Shown: positions 1 to 5,058 of the stretch, piece after piece
Layout: every line of letters starts with the position of its first letter
Position numbering within the stretch: position 1 is the first letter of the stretch
Assembly (NCBI GenBank): GCA_043751715.1
Contig: JAYUZO010000106.1
Location: forward strand, 1 to 5,058
Direction: 5' to 3'
Length of the DNA: 5,058 nt
Source: JAAFHS01 sp043751715
Lineage (GTDB): Bacteria; Pseudomonadota; Alphaproteobacteria; Rhodobacterales; Rhodobacteraceae
The notes under the pieces: generated by a model
Databases searched by the model: none
Told to the model about the DNA's origin: nothing
Seen by the model: the letters and a program-made list of their open reading frames with translations, nothing else
Translations under genes and position numbers: made by a program

Positions 1-707
1 AGAAACGCGGGCCAATCGGCCATTGCAGGCCAGACCCAACCGCGCAGCAAAAACGCAAGTGAGGCGTTGCCAGACCCTGCAAAACGCCCGTCCCCTACCG
101 TTAGCCCCATCAGCGTGCACACGATGATAAACCCGCATTGCACATAGAATTGCAACGAAAACGCGCTTTCGGTGGCCTTCATGTGCCGGGTCATCAGGTT
201 GGTGGCGGCATAGCAGATGGCCGAGATCAGCACGAGCAGGGCCGCCGGTTGAAGCACCCCCGCCCCCGGCCGGACCATGATGATCACCCCCAACAGGCCC
301 GCCCCGACTGCAGCCCACCGGCGCGGGCCAACCTTTTCGCCCAGCACGACAACGGAAAGTACGGTCAGCATCAGGGGTGACACAAAGGAAATGGCCACGG
401 CATCGGCAATGGGCAGGGCGGCAAGGCCCAGAAAATAGGTGACGTTGGATATGACGACAAAGACCACGCGCAACAGGTGGCCGCGTGGCCGCACGGTCAT
501 CAGGCTGCGGAAGGGCACACGCAGCAGCGCCATCAGGGCAAACAGAAATGCCATGCCGATCACGGCGCGGGTCAGGATCACCTGATGCAGCGCATAGGTG
601 CCCGACAACCACTTGATCGCCACATCATTGATCGAAAACACCATGCTGCCGGCCAAGGCAAACAGGATAGCGGTCAAGGCAGGGCTGAAACGCGACGCGG
701 TTGTCAT
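1..707 (-). CDS. DMT-family (EamA) transporter, C-terminus cut by window edge
   Basis: An inner-membrane carrier of the drug/metabolite transporter superfamily, probably moving a small metabolite; the substrate cannot be told from the sequence. The minus-strand frame starts MTTASRFSPALTAI and stays open for 235 codons to the window edge. About 60-70 residues of a typical 290-300-residue protein are therefore missing. Seven or so hydrophobic segments are visible. The first EamA repeat ends in the typical stretch LGEKVGPRRWAAVGAGLLG (about residues 122-140) followed by VRPG. The second repeat begins near residue 155, and RGWVWPAMADWPAF lies at the cut end, a pattern seen in many DMT proteins. 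The ATG at 705-707 was chosen because it directly precedes the first membrane segment. The frame stays open further upstream and no clear Shine-Dalgarno site is present, so the start is only probable. It lies 124 bases downstream of the yaiI-like gene on the same strand, with hairpins in the gap. It resembles the second DMT protein in this window in the GEKVG region (paralogues). Confidence 0.9.
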   Translation of the reverse strand, partial: MTTASRFSPALTAILFALAGSMVFSINDVAIKWLSGTYALHQVILTRAVIGMAFLFALMALLRVPFRSLMTVRPRGHLLRVVFVVISNVTYFLGLAALPIADAVAISFVSPLMLTVLSVVVLGEKVGPRRWAAVGAGLLGVIIMVRPGAGVLQPAALLVLISAICYAATNLMTRHMKATESAFSLQFYVQCGFIIVCTLMGLTVGDGRFAGSGNASLAFLLRGWVWPAMADWPAF

Positions 708-763
708 GGGCCGATCATCGCTGGGGCAGGGCGGCGGTCTGTTCTGGGTGCGACATTCCGAAG

Positions 764-809
764 ATCGGACCTTTCGAAAATTCCGGTCCGATGTCTTTGC
801 AGACATCGG
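764..809 (-). promoter_or_regulatory. Two overlapping, mutually exclusive hairpins before the DMT gene
   Basis: Seen directly: 788-796 (CCGATGTCT) pairs perfectly with 801-809 (AGACATCGG) around a four-base loop. Separately, 764-771 (ATCGGACC) pairs perfectly with 785-792 (GGTCCGAT) around a 13-base loop. The stems share bases 788-792, so both cannot form fully at once. On the minus strand the first hairpin begins 22 bases after the yaiI-like stop codon and the second ends 56 bases before the DMT start. No U-tract follows either hairpin on the minus strand, although four T follow the first on the plus strand. It may be a terminator for the upstream genes, an mRNA-processing or stability element, or a switch. 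The role is inferred; the pairing is certain. Confidence 0.5.
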
Positions 810-831
810 TTTTGCTGCCACGGGCCGCACT

Positions 832-1281
832 TTACCGCCCGGCGGCGCGCAGCACCCGGTCAAGTACATCCAGAAACCGTGACCGGTCAGCCGGTGAAAA
901 CGGCCGTCCGCCACCGCCCTGATGCAGCGGGTTGGCGCTGCGCAGTTCTGTCATCAGATCGCGCGTGGCCAGCACCATGCCGATATTGGCTGCCGTCAGC
1001 TCTTCGCCGTTATGCTTGATCACCCGCGCGCCTGCCGCCACGCAGCGCGCCGCCAGCGGAATATCCCCGGTCACCACCACATCACCCGTGCCTGCGCGTT
1101 CGGCAATCCAGTCATCCGCGACATCCAGCCCATCGGCCACGAACACCGATTCTACCAGCGGGTTTGCCGACGGCCTGATGCCGCCGTTTGACACCACCAG
1201 CATGCGCACGCCCAGCCGCGTGGCCACGCGCTCGGCCTCGGTTTTGACCGGGCAGGCATCGGCATCAATATACAGCGTCAT
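832..1281 (-). CDS. YaiI/YqxD family protein (DUF188, PIN-like fold)
   Basis: A 149-residue protein of the UPF0178/DUF188 family, the usual family length. The fold is related to PIN-domain nucleases, but the cellular role is not established. Family hallmarks are all present: the N-terminal DADACPVK (residues 6-13, with D6 and D8), the central VVVTGDIPLAAR (about 68-79, with D73), and the C-terminal GGGGRPFSPADRSRFLDVLDR region (122-142). The acidic residues are at positions that could bind a metal in a PIN-like site; this is inferred. The protein is soluble, with no signal peptide. The start is the ATG at 1279-1281, because the conserved domain begins at once (MTLYIDADAC). The frame remains open far upstream, but only inside the AEC gene, and that extension is a shadow. 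The start overlaps the AEC stop as ATGA (1278-1281), which suggests translational coupling in one operon. The E. coli homologue is yaiI. Confidence 0.95.
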   Translation of the reverse strand: MTLYIDADACPVKTEAERVATRLGVRMLVVSNGGIRPSANPLVESVFVADGLDVADDWIAERAGTGDVVVTGDIPLAARCVAAGARVIKHNGEELTAANIGMVLATRDLMTELRSANPLHQGGGGRPFSPADRSRFLDVLDRVLRAAGR

Positions 1282-2213
1282 GGCCCCACCAATCCGATCA
1301 CCACGGTTACGGTTACGATCGACACGGCGGTTGATATCAGGATCGCGGTTGATACCCGCTGCGGTGCCACCCCGTAATGCGCGGCCAGAATATACACATT
1401 GCCCGCCACCGGCAGCGATGCCGCCGCCACCATCACCGCCGCCGAAAACGCATCCACCGGAAACACCCGGAACGCCAGCACTGCCACCGCCGCCGGGTGC
1501 AACACCAGCTTGCAGAATGCAAGCCAGCCCGCCACCTGCACCCGTTCCGCACTGCGCCCTGCCAGTGATGCGCCGATGGCAAACAGCGCCCCCGGTGTGG
1601 CCGCAGCCCCAAGCGTGGTCAGGTATTCGTTCACTGGCACTGGTACGGTCAGCCCGCTGGCCCCCCACCCAAGGCCCAGCACGATGGCCACGATCATCGG
1701 GTTTTTCAGCAGGCCCAGGATCAGCACCCGCGCCACGCCCAGTGTCAGGCTGCCCTCACGCCGGGCCGTGATGACCAGCGTGATCAGCGATGAAAACACG
1801 ATCAGATCAATGGCCAGCACCAGCAAAATCGGCCCGGCAGCGGCCGGCCCCAGCAGCAATACCAGCATCGGCACGCCCAGAAAGCCCACATTGCCGATGA
1901 CCGCGCATTGCGCCTCGACCGCTGCTTCCTCAACCGACACGCCGCGATAGCGCCCCACGGCGAAGGCGAGCGCGTACACGGCAAGCGACGCCCCCAGATA
2001 GGCCGCGACGAAATTCCAGTCGAACACGGCACCCAGCGACAGGTTGGCAGCAAAGCCGAACAGCATGGCCGACAGGGCAAAGTAGAACACGAACTTGGTC
2101 AGATAGGCGGTTGCCTCGGGCGTGAAAAACCGCGTGCGGCCGGCAATGTAGCCGGTGGCGATCAGCGCAAAGAACGGCAGGGTTTTCAGGAAGATTGCGA
2201 GCATGGCGTACAT
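1278..2213 (-). CDS. AEC-family transporter (auxin efflux carrier type permease)
   Basis: A 311-residue integral membrane protein of the AEC family, normal for bacterial members of about 300-320 residues. Family members export or exchange small organic acids such as malate or malonate; the substrate here is unknown. It shows about ten hydrophobic segments in two halves. The hallmark GNVGFLGVPM is at residues 107-116, NP at 171-172, PGALFAIGASL at 207-217, KLVLHP at 235-240, and ASLPVAGNVYILAAHY at 265-280. The last carries the conserved Pro and Asn of the second half. The longest start, ATG at 2211-2213, is given. The fourth codon (ATG, 2202-2204) is an equally possible start, since neither has a clear Shine-Dalgarno site. 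The stop overlaps the start of the yaiI-like gene by four bases, so the two are probably one transcription unit. The promoter should lie in 2214-2370, but no convincing -35/-10 pair is seen there. Confidence 0.95.
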   Translation of the reverse strand: MYAMLAIFLKTLPFFALIATGYIAGRTRFFTPEATAYLTKFVFYFALSAMLFGFAANLSLGAVFDWNFVAAYLGASLAVYALAFAVGRYRGVSVEEAAVEAQCAVIGNVGFLGVPMLVLLLGPAAAGPILLVLAIDLIVFSSLITLVITARREGSLTLGVARVLILGLLKNPMIVAIVLGLGWGASGLTVPVPVNEYLTTLGAAATPGALFAIGASLAGRSAERVQVAGWLAFCKLVLHPAAVAVLAFRVFPVDAFSAAVMVAAASLPVAGNVYILAAHYGVAPQRVSTAILISTAVSIVTVTVVIGLVGP

Positions 2214-2369
2214 ATGCGCGACTTAGCGGGCGGGGGAAAGGGACTTGCGGGGCTGATCCGGCTTTCTGCCCGGCCAGACGCGCAGTGGGTTGCTGCCCTG
2301 CCGCTGCACCGGACATGCAGCACTGCCCGCTATCGGGTGTCGGTGGACGAGCGGGGTGACCTTTGTGGG

Positions 2370-2723
2370 ATGAAAGATGCGGGCAAGTCACCGCCGGACT
2401 TTGTTAGGCAGGCAATCGGGTTGGTCTACAGCGCGACGGTTGGCGCAGCTTACCTCGCTTGCGTGCCTCCAAATACCCAGCGCGCCATGTTGGAACGTGT
2501 GCGCAAGCTGGAGGCCGCACGCACTGCGCCCCGCAATCCCTTTGAGCAGACCTACGGCAGCTTTGGCGCGTTCGACGATCAGACGCTGGTCCTTATCGAC
2601 AAGGGGAAGCGGGAACTTCATGACATGCGAGCGGTGCTGACGGCGCTTCGCCGCTGGCACGCAGACCGGGTCTGGGCGGGCTGTCGCTACACGGGGGATG
2701 GGTCCACGGAGCATGGCGGATGA
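2370..2723 (+). CDS. Hypothetical protein, unrecognised, 117 residues
   Basis: Not recognised. The frame gives a protein starting MKDAGKSPPDFVRQAIG. It has one mildly hydrophobic stretch (GLVYSATVGAAYLA, about residues 17-30). A charged, probably helical middle follows (RAMLERVRKLEAAR, about 39-52), then an Arg/His/Trp-containing end (ALRRWHADRVWAG). By hand count, G+C at codon positions 1, 2 and 3 is roughly 65, 50 and 73 percent, a coding-like pattern. Third-position G+C seems lower than in the neighbouring transporters. The ATG at 2370 was chosen because GGGGTGA lies ten bases upstream. The frame is open further left, with an ATG at 2214 directly abutting the AEC start, so a 169-residue form is possible. 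It is divergent from the AEC gene. It could be a lineage-specific gene, a decayed remnant or a chance frame; the opposite strand also carries a 108-codon frame here. Confidence 0.4.
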   Translation: MKDAGKSPPDFVRQAIGLVYSATVGAAYLACVPPNTQRAMLERVRKLEAARTAPRNPFEQTYGSFGAFDDQTLVLIDKGKRELHDMRAVLTALRRWHADRVWAGCRYTGDGSTEHGG

Positions 2724-2938
2724 AGCCGGGCTGGAAATCCGCTGGAGTGCCTGACACCCAGCCTCAGCGTTGCGCGGACAAAGTGCCTTGCCGTGCCGAG
2801 GACAAGGAAAATTTCCCTCGTTAATCGAACAGAGGCGGCAGCGGGGCTTGTCCGCTTACGATTTGCTTTCAACAGATGTCTAAACGCCGGGCGCTGCCCC
2901 GAAGTGTGCCACTACGTGATTGAAACCATGCGGGAATC
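2724..2938. other. Spacer between hypothetical frame and tRNA-Pro
   Basis: No gene is supported in these 215 bases. An inverted repeat is present: GCGGACAA at 2774-2781 and TTGTCCGC at 2848-2855. Between its arms lies an A/T-richer patch, GGAAAATTTCC (2805-2815), flanked by CGAG at 2797-2800 and CTCG at 2817-2820. It lies downstream of the tRNA 3' end on the minus strand, so a tRNA terminator would be expected here. Only weak hairpins such as GGGC-GCT-GCCC near 2889-2899 are seen, with no T-run. Confidence 0.5.
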
Positions 2939-3015
2939 TGGTCGGAGCGAGAGGATTCGAACCTCCGACCCCCTGCTCCCGAAGCAGGTGCGCTACCAGA
3001 CTGCGCCACGCTCCG
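2939..3015 (-). tRNA. tRNA-Pro, anticodon CGG
   Basis: A complete 77-base cloverleaf including encoded CCA (2939-2941). The acceptor arms CGGAGCG (3009-3015) and CGCTCCG (2943-2949) pair perfectly, with A73 at 2942. The D-stem is GCGC/GCGC. The anticodon stem CCTGC/GCAGG encloses the loop TTCGGGA, placing the anticodon CGG at 2979-2981, which reads CCG (proline). A five-base variable loop GGGTC is followed by T-stem GGAGG/CCTCT with one G-U pair and the loop TTCGAAT. It starts 37 bases after the stop codon of the DMT gene on the same strand. It may be transcribed together with that gene or from a promoter inside its 3' end; no separate promoter is obvious. Confidence 0.98.
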
Positions 3016-3023
3016 ACCGATGC

Positions 3024-3038
3024 GGCGGACGTACCGCC
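3024..3038 (-). other. Small hairpin between DMT gene and tRNA-Pro
   Basis: GGCGG (3024-3028) and CCGCC (3034-3038) form a five-base-pair stem with a five-base loop in the 37-base gap between the DMT stop and the tRNA 5' end. It has no following T-run on the minus strand, so it is a poor intrinsic terminator. It could be a processing or pausing element, or chance. Confidence 0.25.
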
Positions 3039-3052
3039 AAGTGCTGCCAAAA

Positions 3053-4003
3053 TCAACCCCGCATCCGGGTAATCAGGCGCGGCAGATAGCCGGTTTCGGG
3101 GCGGCTTTTGTATCCGCTGACGGGGCGGTTCTGCGACACCTGGCCGGTGCCTTCGCGCAGCACGATATAGACGCCGGACGTGATGATGACGGCGGACCCG
3201 ATACCCGTCATCATGTCGGGACTTTCGTTGAAAAACAGCGCGCCATAGATGACGGCCCAGATGATCTGGCTGTATTGCATGGGGGCCACGATCACCGCTT
3301 CACCGGCGCGGTAGGCCGAAATGATCACGGCGGTGGCGATGAACCCCAGCAGTGAAAACACAAGCAACAGCCCCAGATGTTCAATGGGCATCGGCTTGTA
3401 CACCCATGGCAGTGCAGACCCCATGGCCACCACGCTAAGCAGCATGGGATACAGTTGCATCACGACGGGCCGTTCCTCACCACCGATCTTGCGCACGATC
3501 ACCGATGCCAGCGCACCTGTTACGGCCGCTGACAGGGCGGCCAGATGGCCAAGGTTAAGGTCGGCCTCACCGGGGCGCAGCACGATCAGCACGCCGATCA
3601 GACCGACCACCACGGCCAACCCACGCCGCACGCCGACCTTTTCACCCAGCATGGGAATGGCAAGGATGGTAATCAGCAATGGCCCGGCAAACAGGATGGC
3701 ATAGGTTTGCGCCATGGGCAGCACGGTAAAGGCATAGAACCCCGCGACGGCAGTGGCCACACCAGAGACAGACCGGGTCAGCAGCCACCACGGATGGCGC
3801 GGGCGCAAGTGGCCATCTGTGCGGTCGCCCATCATCAGGATGGTCAGCATGGGAAAGCTGAACAGGCCGCCAAAGAAGATGATCTGGATAGGGGAATAAT
3901 CACTGCCCAGAAATTTCACCACCACGTCATGGGTGGCGTACAGGGCAAAGGCAACCAAGGACAGCACCGCAGCGCGGATGTTGTTGATAGGGGCGGTGTT
4001 CAT
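3053..4003 (-). CDS. DMT-family (EamA) transporter, complete
   Basis: A complete 316-residue inner-membrane carrier of the drug/metabolite transporter superfamily; the substrate is unknown. About ten hydrophobic segments form two EamA repeats. The first covers roughly residues 10-143 and contains the characteristic MLGEKVGVRRGLAVVVGLIG (118-137) followed by VLRPG. The second covers about 153-283 and ends with FNESPDMMTGIGSAVI and GVYIVLRE, the matching signature. After the last segment, about 30 residues form a polar tail that carries two similar eight-residue units, RPVSGYKS and RPETGYLP (293-308). The ATG at 4001-4003 is the first in-frame start after an in-frame stop five codons upstream. 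It has no evident Shine-Dalgarno site. It is followed by tRNA-Pro on the same strand and faces mnmH across a 561-base spacer. It is a paralogue of the partial DMT protein at the left edge. Confidence 0.95.
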   Translation of the reverse strand: MNTAPINNIRAAVLSLVAFALYATHDVVVKFLGSDYSPIQIIFFGGLFSFPMLTILMMGDRTDGHLRPRHPWWLLTRSVSGVATAVAGFYAFTVLPMAQTYAILFAGPLLITILAIPMLGEKVGVRRGLAVVVGLIGVLIVLRPGEADLNLGHLAALSAAVTGALASVIVRKIGGEERPVVMQLYPMLLSVVAMGSALPWVYKPMPIEHLGLLLVFSLLGFIATAVIISAYRAGEAVIVAPMQYSQIIWAVIYGALFFNESPDMMTGIGSAVIITSGVYIVLREGTGQVSQNRPVSGYKSRPETGYLPRLITRMRG

Positions 4004-4053
4004 GGGGCGGTCCGGTCAGGCAAATCAGGGGGGGAGACTGCGACAACTTGTGC

Positions 4054-4124
4054 GCCCTGACCTGTGCAGGTGCAAGGGCATATTCACGGCGTAGCCCTGC
4101 TATTGTCGCCATGGCCCCTTGCAC
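4054..4124 (-). promoter_or_regulatory. Alternative inverted repeats in DMT leader/promoter region
   Basis: GCCCT (4054-4058) pairs with AGGGC (4075-4079), and inside it ACCT (4060-4063) pairs with AGGT (4068-4071). This forms a two-part hairpin about 50-75 bases upstream of the DMT start. The segment GTGCAAGGG (4070-4078) also pairs perfectly with CCCTTGCAC (4116-4124) across 37 bases, and that pairing would break the first hairpin. The pairing is seen directly; a regulatory role, whether operator or leader RNA, is a guess. Confidence 0.3.
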
Positions 4125-4173
4125 GGGGCGCAGCCTGAATGCCCGAGGGCTGACAGCTTTTGCGGCGCGGTGC

Positions 4174-4214
4174 GGGTGATTGGGGATTGGGTCGGTGTGG
4201 GGGAATGGATCGGG
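4174..4214 (+). other. Candidate G-quadruplex motif
   Basis: Four G-tracts occur on the plus strand at 4174-4176, 4182-4185, 4189-4191 and 4199-4203, with spacers of 5, 3 and 7 bases. This meets the usual pattern of four G3 tracts with loops of 1-7. A fifth GGG follows at 4212-4214. It lies about 170 bases upstream of the minus-strand DMT start and about 360 bases upstream of mnmH. Any function is inferred. Confidence 0.4.
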
Positions 4215-4320
4215 CAGGACACTGATGCAGGGCGGGTTTGCGGGCAGCATGGATGCGGCCAGGTAGCCGGGGTGCAGGACGGCGTGGTTACTGGTGCGGG
4301 GCGGGTTTACGGCGTTGGTC

Positions 4321-4344
4321 GATGGTGCGGTTGATGGTGCAGTT
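4321..4344 (+). repeat. Two-copy 12-base tandem repeat
   Basis: GATGGTGCGGTT (4321-4332) is followed directly by GATGGTGCAGTT (4333-4344), which differs at one base. It sits in the G-rich part of the spacer and is probably a small slippage duplication. Confidence 0.6.
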
Positions 4345-4353
4345 AGGGGGGGC

Positions 4354-4379
4354 CAGCCCGCAGATGGTGGGACGGGCTG
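4354..4379. other. GC-rich hairpin in the spacer
   Basis: CAGCCCG (4354-4360) pairs perfectly with CGGGCTG (4373-4379) around a 12-base loop. No T-run follows on either strand, so it is not a standard intrinsic terminator. Confidence 0.3.
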
Positions 4380-4553
4380 CAAGATCCGCCTGCGCACCGC
4401 GGCATGGCACCAGTTGAAGGTCAGCGCCCCACGCACCGGGCCGTGCCGCGGCTGGCCATTGGCACGGCAGGCACCATGCGCTTTGGCAGGGCAATGTGAC
4501 GCGCCTTTGCCAAGGCCAGACCCGCTGGCTGGTATCCGGCGGCAAGCGCCGTT

Positions 4554-4559
4554 AAGAAG
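4554..4559 (+). promoter_or_regulatory. Ribosome binding site of mnmH
   Basis: AAGAAG lies five bases before the ATG at 4565-4567. An in-frame TAA at 4553-4555 overlaps it, so this ATG is the first possible ATG start. A small stem, CGGCG (4537-4541) with CGCCG (4547-4551), sits just upstream of the site. Confidence 0.45.
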
Positions 4560-4564
4560 CGCCC

Positions 4565-5058
4565 ATGGCCATCACCCTGACATCGCTGCTGCATCTGCAA
4601 ACCCTTGGGTTTGATGATATCATTGATGTGCGCGCGCCTGCGGAATTTGCCGATGACCATATCCCCGGTGCGATCAGCCTGCCTGTGCTGGATGATGCAC
4701 AGCGCGCCGAGGTGGGCACGATTTACAAACAGGAGTCATCCTTTCTGGCGCGCAAACTGGGGGCGGCACTGGTGGCGCGCAATGCGGCGGCCCATCTGGA
4801 GGGCGTGTTGCGTGACCGTCCGGGGGGCTGGCGGCCACTGGTCTATTGCTGGCGGGGAGGGCAAAGGTCAGGGTCGTTTGCATCTATCCTGTCGCAGATC
4901 GGCTGGCGGGTGGAAACCGTTGCGGGCGGCTACAAGGCGTGGCGCAGGCTGGTGTCGGACGCGTTGTATGATGGTGCGGCGCCTGCGCGCGTGATCGTAC
5001 TGGATGGCAATACCGGGTCGGCCAAGACGGATGTGCTGAACCTGCTGCCGGCGCAGGG
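4565..5058 (+). CDS. mnmH: tRNA 2-selenouridine synthase MnmH/SelU, N-terminal part
   Basis: Cytosolic enzyme that replaces sulfur by selenium in 2-thiouridine at the wobble position of tRNAs for Lys, Glu and Gln. It uses selenophosphate made by SelD and works through a geranylated intermediate. 164 codons are visible, less than half of the E. coli enzyme of about 364 residues; the rest lies beyond the right edge. The rhodanese domain spans about residues 3-130. It shows IIDVRAPAEFADDHIPGAISLP (split here as IIDVRAPAEF and IPGAISLP), VGTIYKQ (50-56), the active-site loop YCWRGGQRSGS with the catalytic Cys at residue 95 (codon 4847-4849), and GGYKAWR. The P-loop domain then opens with LDGNTGSAKTDVL (146-158). 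Here Ala153 takes the place of the last glycine of a classical Walker A motif, with the Lys-Thr pair intact. The start is fixed by an in-frame stop just upstream. Confidence 0.96.
   Translation, partial: MAITLTSLLHLQTLGFDDIIDVRAPAEFADDHIPGAISLPVLDDAQRAEVGTIYKQESSFLARKLGAALVARNAAAHLEGVLRDRPGGWRPLVYCWRGGQRSGSFASILSQIGWRVETVAGGYKAWRRLVSDALYDGAAPARVIVLDGNTGSAKTDVLNLLPAQ

Larger units (their letters stand above)
4004..4564. other. 561-base divergent spacer without a supported gene
   Basis: It separates the divergently read DMT gene (start at 4003, minus) and mnmH (start at 4565, plus), so promoters for both are expected here. I could not identify a confident -35/-10 pair. Several frames are open on both strands, but their products are Pro/Ala- or Gly/Val/Arg-rich low-complexity sequences typical of shadow reading in GC-rich DNA. 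The plus strand is strongly G-rich between about 4140 and 4380, with G7 runs at 4028-4034 and 4346-4352. Hairpins and a G-quadruplex motif are listed separately. A decayed gene cannot be excluded in 4380-4555. Confidence 0.6.

Noticed and set aside
788..813. Intrinsic terminator on the plus strand (9-base-pair stem followed by TTTT)
   Set aside because: The stem is real, but no plus-strand gene lies upstream and the T-run is only four bases. It is reported instead as a minus-strand leader structure.
1282..1668. N-terminal extension of the YaiI-like frame to a 278-codon product
   Set aside because: The extension is Gly/Ala-rich shadow reading inside the AEC gene. The DUF188 domain begins exactly at the ATG at 1279-1281.
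932..1771. 279-codon plus-strand frame opposite the YaiI-like and AEC genes
   Set aside because: Ser/Pro/Ala-rich low-complexity product antisense to two clearly recognised genes.
1908..2213. Upstream part of the long plus-strand frame ending at 2723
   Set aside because: It is antisense to the well-conserved N-terminal part of the AEC transporter and shows no family features.
2793..3089. 98-codon plus-strand frame containing SERIRTSDPLLPKQVRYQTAPR
   Set aside because: It runs straight through the tRNA-Pro gene on the opposite strand. This peptide is a well-known translation artefact of antisense tRNA sequence.
3545..4060. 171-codon plus-strand frame opposite the second DMT gene
   Set aside because: Gln/His/Gly-rich shadow of the membrane protein on the other strand.
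3927..4436. 169-codon minus-strand frame across the divergent spacer
   Set aside because: Pro/Ala/His-rich, overlaps the DMT N-terminus out of frame, and has no recognisable motif.
4404..4499. 31-codon plus-strand frame MAPVEGQRPTHRAV...
   Set aside because: Too short, no ribosome binding site, and no other support; it is mentioned only as part of a possible decayed gene.
1..5058. CRISPR array, insertion sequence, phage or defence system
   Set aside because: No spaced direct repeats, transposase, integrase, nuclease-effector or toxin-antitoxin features were seen on either strand.

Overview
The window looks like an ordinary chromosomal stretch from a high-GC alphaproteobacterium. A member of the Rhodobacteraceae is the best guess, from the G/C-ending codons, protein style and weak Shine-Dalgarno sites; this is an inference, not a database match. 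No CRISPR array, insertion sequence, phage module, toxin-antitoxin pair or defence gene is visible.

Layout. Positions 1-2213 hold three genes on the minus strand, read right to left. An AEC-family (auxin efflux carrier type) transporter overlaps a YaiI/DUF188 protein by ATGA. After a 124-base gap with strong hairpins comes a DMT/EamA transporter that runs off the left edge. Positions 2214-2938 are poorly explained. They hold one unrecognised plus-strand reading frame (2370-2723) with coding-like codon statistics, then spacer DNA with an inverted repeat. Positions 2939-3015 are a complete minus-strand tRNA-Pro(CGG) with encoded CCA. Positions 3053-4003 are a second, full-length DMT/EamA transporter on the minus strand. 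Positions 4004-4564 are a gene-poor divergent spacer, rich in G on the plus strand, with hairpins and a G-quadruplex motif. From 4565 to the right edge runs the first part of mnmH/selU (tRNA 2-selenouridine synthase) on the plus strand: a rhodanese domain followed by the start of a P-loop domain.

The genes do not form one obvious pathway. The left cluster combines two metabolite carriers with a PIN-like protein of unknown role. The right end concerns tRNA, with a tRNA-Pro gene and a tRNA wobble-uridine modification enzyme. I found no convincing new multi-gene system. The points most worth a second look are the two mutually exclusive hairpins before the first DMT gene, the unrecognised frame beside the tRNA, and the structured, strand-asymmetric spacer between the second DMT gene and mnmH.
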